Shown here: positions 56,955-64,000 of the stretch, one piece after another
Numbering within the stretch: the stretch's first letter is position 1
Layout of the letters: each line of letters opens with the position of its first letter
Assembly (NCBI GenBank): GCA_958496175.1
Contig: OY292278.1
Coordinates: 44,268,001-44,332,000, forward strand
DNA: 64,000 nucleotides
Direction of reading: 5' to 3'
Origin: Sisyra terminalis
Taxonomy: Eukaryota; Arthropoda; Insecta; Neuroptera; Sisyridae
Made by a program: the position numbers and the translations under genes
The notes under the pieces: generated by a model
Told to the model about the DNA's origin: nothing
What the model saw: only the letters and a program-made list of their open reading frames with translations
Databases searched by the model: none

Positions 56955-58829
56955 TTGTAGATTTTTATTCTAAGATTCACCACTTTTTCGAAAAGAATAA
57001 CTCGGAAAAATTGTATCTGTGCTTCATTTTGGGTATTAATATTTCTCTTAATTTATGTCAGGTATAGAAATCACTAGTTATCTAGCGATTTATCTATTTT
57101 TAAAATGAATTACATTTTCTATTTTGAATATAATTGTTCATTAAGTGTAACAAGGTTTTGACAAAATTTTGTCTAATAGATAAATAGAAAATACAATTGA
57201 AAATAATTTCTAGGAAATCCATGACTAATGTTTCATTTAAATTAAGTCTATTTTATTATTTGATCCCCTTTGTAATTTTAGGGTGCTACTTTCTTGTTAT
57301 GAAAATCAATCGTACAGCAGATAGTAAAGGGTACATTAAGTATGAAAGCCAATAAAAATTCCCTTCGTTTATTTATTTAATTTTCTACTACTTTAATGTT
57401 TACACAGATTACTTTGAGACAAATTAAAACATTCTTTAAGCATTGAGAATTTAAAAAAATCGTATAAATCACGAAACATATAAACAAAGTTAGATAAAAA
57501 GTAATTTTTCATTGCACAAAAAAAAGCCATAAACAATTCAAAATACTAATTTGGTTTATAATTGAAATATTCAATTTATAAAGTGGAAAATATGACACTT
57601 TTATTTACATACAAAACGAGTTTCGTACGCATATTATTCACCATTTATCTTATGTGAACTTAAAAATGTACAATGCATTGACTCTTTGTCACAAATGTCG
57701 CCATTTCACCATTTTTTCCATGCACGTTTCAAAAATATGACTTCAAAGCTCATTTTTCATTTGTCCTCGGAGCTTTTAACAAATTTTGTTTAGCGACAAG
57801 CGCCAGTTGGCGGGAATGAGGCGAGATAAGATTGGCGGGGTGGATTGGCGAAAAGCGAGCATTTGCAGAAATATAAGGCAAATATTTTACGTGAAATCAT
57901 CACGGAAATCCGGACCATTGTCACATACTCGACACAACGACTCTTCAACCATCTCCTCGAACACTGCCTAAATAAATATGAAGCTTATAAAGCTTGAATA
58001 TGATTTTCGGGTTTAATTTTTCAGATAGATTTTCTTCGGATCGCTATCGCTTTTATTTGAGACAACGAACAAAGAGTTGATTATAAGCTCGAAAAGCTTA
58101 CAATAGAGGGATTCAAATGGCGGAAAATCTCCTTAACAATAATGGTCATCCGTCATCATCAAATTGAATATTTCTGTAGTTCTGTGTATGCTAAATTGAA
58201 ACAAAGTGCTGGTGGGGTGGTAAAATGCATGCAAAGCATTCGAGTATTTGCATGTGGAAATAAAATCGCCTTTGCTTTGCTTTGTTCAAGTACGAATTCG
58301 GTTCGATATGAATGGAAAATGTGGAGAAATGGGGGGGGGTCGCTCCATATACATATTCTAAAAGGTGACACAATCATCTTTGCGCCAAAACCATTTTGTA
58401 AAACCGATGTAATTCCTGTTAGAGGAAAGCTTAAAGCGATTCGTTCACATTCACACACGTGAACTCCTACAAAAAGGACGAGGACGAGGAATGAAATTAT
58501 TTCACGACATAACGGAAAATGCCGACTAGTTTCACATGGAATTCGAATGTTAATGTCATATAGAATATACACTGACTAAATATTTATTCAAATAAGATCC
58601 AAATTCAAAGTTATTACCTGGAAAGAAGAGGCAAGTTTATGCTATGGAAATCTTTAACAAGAAGGTGCTTCAATATTTGTTTAGTTGGTACGTATCTAAA
58701 CTCTTAAATCAACTGAAGCTAATTTTAAAATTTTAGTAAAAAATATTGTAATAATTCTTCTTCTTAATCCATTGTTTACGAGTGTTGAAAATTGGCAATC
58801 CTACTCTAATAATATAAAGAAGAAAAATT
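56955..58829. other. Unassigned DNA with a locally GC-richer patch
   Basis: From about 57790 to 58520 the base composition is less AT-rich. TTGGCGGGAA (57807-57816) equals the core of an E2F site and is followed by two more TTGGCG motifs. Overlapping frames on both strands at 58142-58572 carry no known domain. No gene is supported. Confidence 0.35.
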
Positions 58830-59118
58830 TGATTGTTTGCATTGAATAGGCTCCGAAACTACTTGACCGGTTTGAAAAACTCTTTCACTGTTGGGAAGCT
58901 ACACTATCTCCGTTGAACATAGGCTATATTAAATTTTCAGTTTATTAAATGTGTCTTTTTGAAGTTGACAAAATAGTGTTTTCAGGTATGATTATGTTTT
59001 TCGTAAAAGAAATAAGAGAAATAAAAATTTTCATATACCAGAACAAATAGCAAATCTGAAAAGAAAATATAATCTAACCCTACGTTACGCAGACGAAGTC
59101 GCGGGGATCAGCTATATT
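58830..59118 (-). repeat. Dispersed repeat family A, copy 5
   Basis: Minus-strand copy ending with GACGAAGTCGCGGGGATCAG at 59093-59112. It contains ACTTGACCGGTTTGAAAAAC, CACTGTTGGGAAGCTACACT and AAATGTGTCTTTTTGAAGTT. These join the two halves of the family seen separately in copy 1 and in copies 3 and 4, so this copy links them. Confidence 0.6.
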
Positions 59119-59125
59119 GTTTATT

Positions 59126-60455
59126 AGACTGATTCAAAAAACATGATAATTTTTTTTTCTTAATTATATCGAAAATATTGTTGGGAATGACCAAAAAAAA
59201 TCCTGTGAAAGTTTAAGCTCTTAATATTAATATTAAGAGGTGCCGCATCGCAAATTTCGATTTTCTATTTAAATAACATGGGAAAATATTTTCTTGCACT
59301 TTGGAATTTTATAGATCACGTTGGTGACAATATTTCGGAATGACCAAGGTATATTCTTGTAGAAAATTGAACGATCTACAAAAAATACCTCGTATAAGTT
59401 TTTGGTATATCTATTCCTTCAAAAGTTATTCGAGGTCAAAGTTGAACTAAAGAGAAATTTAAATATTTTATTTAATTTTTTGACGCAAGCATCAATTTTA
59501 TGAGAAAATTTTAAAGGACATTTTTTGTAGAGCACTTGTTTTAATATAACTTATCTCCATAAAAGTTTTTGATATTTTTCACAGGTTCTAAGTTGTTTGC
59601 ATTAAACTCAAAATTCCTTCAATTATTATATTTTTAAAATAAAATTATTTTTTTTAAATTAAATGACTTAGGATCTGTGAAAAATATCAAAAACTTTTAT
59701 AGAGATAAGTTATAGAAAAAAATTGTTCCACAAAAAATGTCCTATAAAATTTTCTCATAAAATTGATGGTTGCGTCAACAAAAATGAAAAAATATTCAAC
59801 TTTCTCTTTAGTTCAACTTTGACCGCGAATAACTTTTGAAGGAATAAATATATCCAAAACTTGTTTGAGACCTTTTTTGTAAATCGTTCAATTTTCTACA
59901 AGAATATACCTTAGTGATTCCGAAATATTGTCACCAACGTGAGCTATAAAATTATTAATTTAAAACAATAAAATAACGAATATTTTCAGTTCATTGCAAA
60001 TAACTTAGAATCTGTGAAAAATATCAAAAACTTTTATAGAGATAAGATATAGAAAAAAAATTGCTCTACAAAAAATATCCTATAAAATTTTCTCATAAAA
60101 TTGATGGTTGCGTCAAAAAATTGAAAAAATATTAAAATTTCTCTTTAGTTCAACTTTGACCTCGAATAACTTTTGAAGGAATAAATATATCCAAAACTTG
60201 TACAAGACCTTTTTTGTAGATCGTTCAATTCTCTACAAGAATATTCCTTGGTCATTCCGAAGTATTGTCACCAACGTGAGCTATAAAACACCAAAGTGCA
60301 AGAGAATATTGTTCCCATGTTATTTAAATGGAAAATCAAAACTTGCGATGCGGCACCTCTTAATGGTTTAAACTTTCACAGGATTTTTTTTTTGTCATTC
60401 CCAACAATATTTTCGATATAATTAAAAAAAAATCATCATTTTTTTTAATCAGTCT
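59126..60455. mobile_element. Foldback element with duplicated right arm
   Basis: Ends are AGACTGATT...AAAAAA on both sides, inverted, each flanked by ATT (59123-59125 and 60456-60458), a possible 3-bp duplication. The left arm (59126-59640) pairs with the outer right arm (about 59995-60455), and its inner part pairs with a second copy at 59650-59945. Common blocks include TAAGAGGTGCCGCATCGCAA, CAAGAATAT, TATAACTTATCTC and AATAACTTTTGAAGGAATAAA in the proper orientation. No ORF is present. Confidence 0.7.
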
Positions 60456-60519
60456 ATTGTATGTATATACAAAAAATTCAAGTATATGCTAATTAAAAAT
60501 CTATGTTTTTTTTCAGATA

Positions 60520-61217
60520 TCGAAAAATCAGCATGAAATTAGGGGTGGTCTACCCAAATGATATTGCGGGCCACTTCGGAAATGCATCATAACTCCGGGA
60601 GCCTCTTTTGAAGTTATATTTCAAATTCTCCATAGACTGTTATCATTTAAATGTTTCGGTTTTCACTAATTTCGTCATTATAAAAGGTATACGTTTTATG
60701 AAAGTCTGATGCATATCGCGGATCGAAAAAATTGTCAAAGGTGCCTTTTGTGGTCCGTGGGTTGCCTACTTTTGGCAACCTCTGATTTAAATAAACAATG
60801 AATAATATATCTTTTATCTGCATATATAAAATTATGGTGCTGGTTAATATAGATTTCAGAAACTCAAAAAAATTATTATTGGTTTAGCTCAAATTTTGTC
60901 ACGATATACAATCTGCTTCAAATATTGTTTTTATCTTTTTCTTGTGTCGAAAACATACCTGCGATCGCCAGAAAACGGTTTTTTCAATTGCCAATACTTC
61001 ATTGCTATGATGGTCCAGTGATTTTTAAAGGTAGAGCAATTTTTCTCTAAATGTAATTGATAAACGTATATCTTGAAAGTAAGTTATAATTGATACAGTG
61101 AGGGATACTGCGGGTTTATACGGGAGGTGATTCTAATAATTCATAAGCTTTTTTTTTTCTAAATTCAATTTCTTTATTTCCAACCATAGGCTGGCATGTC
61201 TACCGGGTTCAGCTAGT
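60520..61217 (+). mobile_element. Helitron 3' end, second copy
   Basis: Homologous with 35560-36247 over nearly its whole length (CGGAAATGCATCATAACTCC, CTCTGATTTAAATAAACAAT, TACGATCGC or GCGATCGC followed by AAAACGG, and AATACTTCATTG). It ends AGCTAGTT, with CTAG at 61213-61216 and T next. The terminal hairpin is damaged because GGACAACG is missing relative to the first copy. The 5' part is absent and the foldback element lies about 60 bp upstream. Confidence 0.7.
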
Positions 61218-63450
61218 TGGGTAAATTTAAAGTTGTTACTCTAAAGACTCAAATTACATATATTTCCCAATTTTGCTTTAAATGGTACCAGTGATGAACG
61301 AATGAAAGTTGCGGGCTTTTAATTATCTATAGAAGACTTTTAGTTGAAGTGTGTACGAAAATAGTATTGAGTTTTTGTTAAATTTCATATTCTAGCCAGT
61401 GTGAAAATTATATAGTAAATTAAGTGTTCCAGAAATAAGTGTTTATATAAAAGTATTTATAATTTTTGTATTAATATTATTTACATATCGTTATTATTAG
61501 TTTAAGATTCAATTAAGTTTTGTAAATATATTTTATATTTCTTGTTAAAATTTTCATATTTCTGTATCTTTATATTAATTAAGTGTTTAGTCCTAGTATT
61601 TTGAGGACTTTGTTAACTATTAATAATATGTATGATGTATATTCTTATTGATAGTAGTCATAGTATTATTCAGTAGTAGGTATTTATTAATATATAATAT
61701 ACACTATATAATTTTTTAATTAAGCTAAATAAATATATTTTTAAGTTGTGTTTTTTATTTGAGTAGAAAATATAATTTCAGATCAATAAAGTATATTGAT
61801 TTTTTCTCACAATAACTTGATTAATATAATTTAAAATTAGCAATGAATCAAACCAGTACCATGAAGTTGCGTATCACCATGAGATACTAGTTCCAAATGT
61901 TCTAGAGAAAATAGTCACTAACAATAAACTAGAAACTTAGGGCCATGGCGCTTTTTTTTTGGACACATTTGCATTAAGTGCAGACACCCTGTCTAAAGAT
62001 ATATTTTGATGAAAAATCAGATGGATTTTAGATCTATTAATTTCATCTTTTGCCATGAATCTTTGCCTCTTAAATAAGCCTTTGTAGATTATTAAAATTT
62101 TTCAAGTCTTCTTTATCTTTTGTATAGTTAATATTTAAGGCTTTCCAATAGGTCTAGTTATCAAAACTATCAATAAAATTTCGCAAAATCAATTTCAATC
62201 AAAAGTCTTTAGTTTTGTCTTCATTGAACATCGAAAAGAAAACAGGAATTTTTAGAAAGCAATATTCCGTTGGGAGTATTTACCACTGATACACTTCTTT
62301 TCTATTTTCCAGGTGAACGAAAAAGCATGTTGAAAACCTTAAGACAATACATCAATATGAGTTGGCATGCCGGCGGTTTTATGAAGGCATCAAAGTGCTT
62401 TTTACTGTCATCCAAACTTAATGAAATGTGTTTTTTATACATCAATTAATGTTTATGATATAACGTGACGATTGTAGCGCCGTTTCTGACGTAGGTACTA
62501 TTGAGTTGGTTTTTATAATTTATTGCTCGTTATTTGACAAACAAAAATGGGCAGCAAAACGATCGAGCAGTCGTATTGCATAGTGAAATTTATGAAAAAA
62601 CCGAGGAGAGACATTAAAAGTCAGCTGCAAAATTTATTACGTCTAGCACTCAACCTATACGACAAGATGTACTATAATTTCTTTTCGAAAGAAACTTGTT
62701 TTGTCTACTGCTATATGAGATATTTTTTTTTTCTTTTTGGTGTTGAAATATAATTTTCTACCAAAAACACATTTGACTTATGGAAACAAATCTTTAGTGC
62801 TTTCAATACTAAATTTTTAAATTAGAAACCATTCTATAAGTAAATCATAAATTTTAATTAAAAAAAAATCATTAAAGAAGTTTTCAATGAAAATTGTATG
62901 TAAATCTTTCGATCACTTGAATTTGAAAACGTAAAATATGAACCGAAGATTTCAAGGGATAAAAGTCCCTGCCTTTTCCAGATTTTTCCAGATCCATGTC
63001 TGTAAAATTTCTTGATCAAATCTAGAAATATTTGATAAAGAATATGACAAAAATTACCAACTTCTTCCGGATCAATGGACCAGGAAAGAGCCGTAATATT
63101 ACTTAAGTCTTTGAAGCCGTTATAGAGAATAGCCTTCAAAAATGCAGGAACCTATTGCCGGAAGTTCTGGTCAGAGTGATGAAAAATAAATATACCATAA
63201 ATCGGACCCCTATGATTATAAATTAATGCTTTGTATTCCTTGAATTTCAAAATTAATGAAAATCACTTTTCAACAGCGTTGATTTTTGACATTGAAAAAC
63301 GTTTTACTAACTCCTGTTAGTGATTTTAAACAATATGTAGTTATAATTTTTACTATTTTTTTTTATTAAATATTCACTCTGCATTTTTTATTATTTTAAT
63401 TTCCGAATTTATTATATTTTTTTTAATTTATTATTTTAATCGGTTATTTT
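61218..63450. other. Unassigned AT-rich DNA
   Basis: I see no supported gene. Frames at 62547-62753 (plus) and 62858-63139 (minus) are unrecognised. Confidence 0.4.
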
Positions 63451-64000
63451 AATAATATTCCATAATAATGTAGTCATTGTTATACTCTAAAACTATAACC
63501 ACCCCATAAAAATTTAAGTCTAATTGACCATCGAAAATATCATGGAACATTATGGATATTATTGAAGACAAATTGTCCATTATGAAATTCTAATTCCTGG
63601 AAATTATAAGGATGTATCGATGGACAAAAATTAGGGCAAATTTCAAATATATTATTAATTGTATCCGTGATTGACACCTAAAAAAAATATTTGCTACGAT
63701 TTCGGCAATGTTAATTTGAATAATATTCCATAATAATGTAGTCATTGTAAAACTCTAAAACTATAAACACCCAATTAAAAATTTAAGTCTAATTGACCAT
63801 CGAAAACATCATGGGACATTATGGATTTTATTAAAGACAAATTGTCCATTTCGAAATTCTAATTCCTGGAAATTATAAGGATTTATCGATGGACAAAATT
63901 TAGAACGGATTTAAAATATGTTAGTAATCCAATAATTGATACCTAAAAAGAATATTTGATACGATTTCGGGCATGTTAATTTGAATATTATTCCATAATA
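63451..64000 (+). repeat. Tandem satellite, 265-268-bp monomer
   Basis: Monomer starts are AATAATATTCCATAATAATG at 63451 and 63719, and AATATTATTCCATAATA at 63984, so two full copies and the start of a third are present. Shared blocks include AAGTCTAATTGACCATCG, TTCTAATTCCTGGAAATTAT and TACGATTTCGG. Identity between the two full units is high, clearly above that of other repeats here. The array runs off the right edge. Confidence 0.85.

Noticed and set aside
58142..58572. Overlapping 106- and 137-codon frames on both strands
   Set aside because: No known domain and no clear coding signal on either strand; the higher G+C alone explains the open frames.

Overview
The window is A+T-rich eukaryotic DNA, most likely from an arthropod and probably an insect. 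The evidence is the mix of mobile elements: Penelope-like elements with GIY-YIG and hammerhead motifs, a Helitron, Jockey and RTE non-LTR elements, and Tc1, mariner, pogo, piggyBac-like and CACTA-like DNA transposons. A heat-shock-type promoter with GAGA tracts fits the same picture. I cannot name the species. I found no intact, confidently identified host gene. The window reads as intergenic or heterochromatin-like sequence built from nested, decayed transposons and simple repeats.

Layout. 0-10 kb: a palindromic hammerhead element with a 13-bp target duplication (170-458), a 1.43-kb foldback element (1186-2615), a second palindromic hammerhead element (3897-4222), then mostly featureless AT-rich DNA. 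10-20 kb: three tandem copies of an RTE-type 3' end (10.2-11.5 kb), a roughly 1-kb tandem duplication (14.6-16.6 kb) and a comparatively GC-rich array of 75-90-bp units with an inverted central block (16.6-18.0 kb). 20-32 kb: a foldback element inside a dispersed repeat, two related Penelope-like copies (21.3-23.9 and 28.2-30.6 kb) that both carry the same minus-strand non-LTR RT insert, a pogo/psq fragment, a TIR element nested in Penelope, a Tc1 fragment and another palindromic insertion. 33.6-36.2 kb: a Helitron with a Rep zinc-finger remnant and a good 3' hairpin/CTAG end. 37.6-39.1 kb: a heat-shock-like promoter fused to a degenerate Jockey RT. 39.8-42 kb: a 189-codon ORF of unknown meaning, then a CACTA-like element with a TTA duplication. 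45.5-48.2 kb: a three-level nest (pogo-like MITE inside piggyBac-like MITE inside a long-TIR element), then a palindromic hammerhead element. 50-61 kb: Jockey, mariner and pogo-like remnants, a third foldback element and a second Helitron 3' end. The right edge (63.45-64.0 kb) enters a tandem satellite with a 265-268-bp monomer.

Two themes recur. First, hammerhead-ribozyme-like motifs occur at six or more sites, in Penelope 3' ends and in short inverted-repeat insertions whose arms start close to the predicted cleavage point. Three of these short insertions have 12-15-bp target duplications. Second, inserted elements can be dated relative to one another, because paralogous copies in the same window preserve the empty sites.
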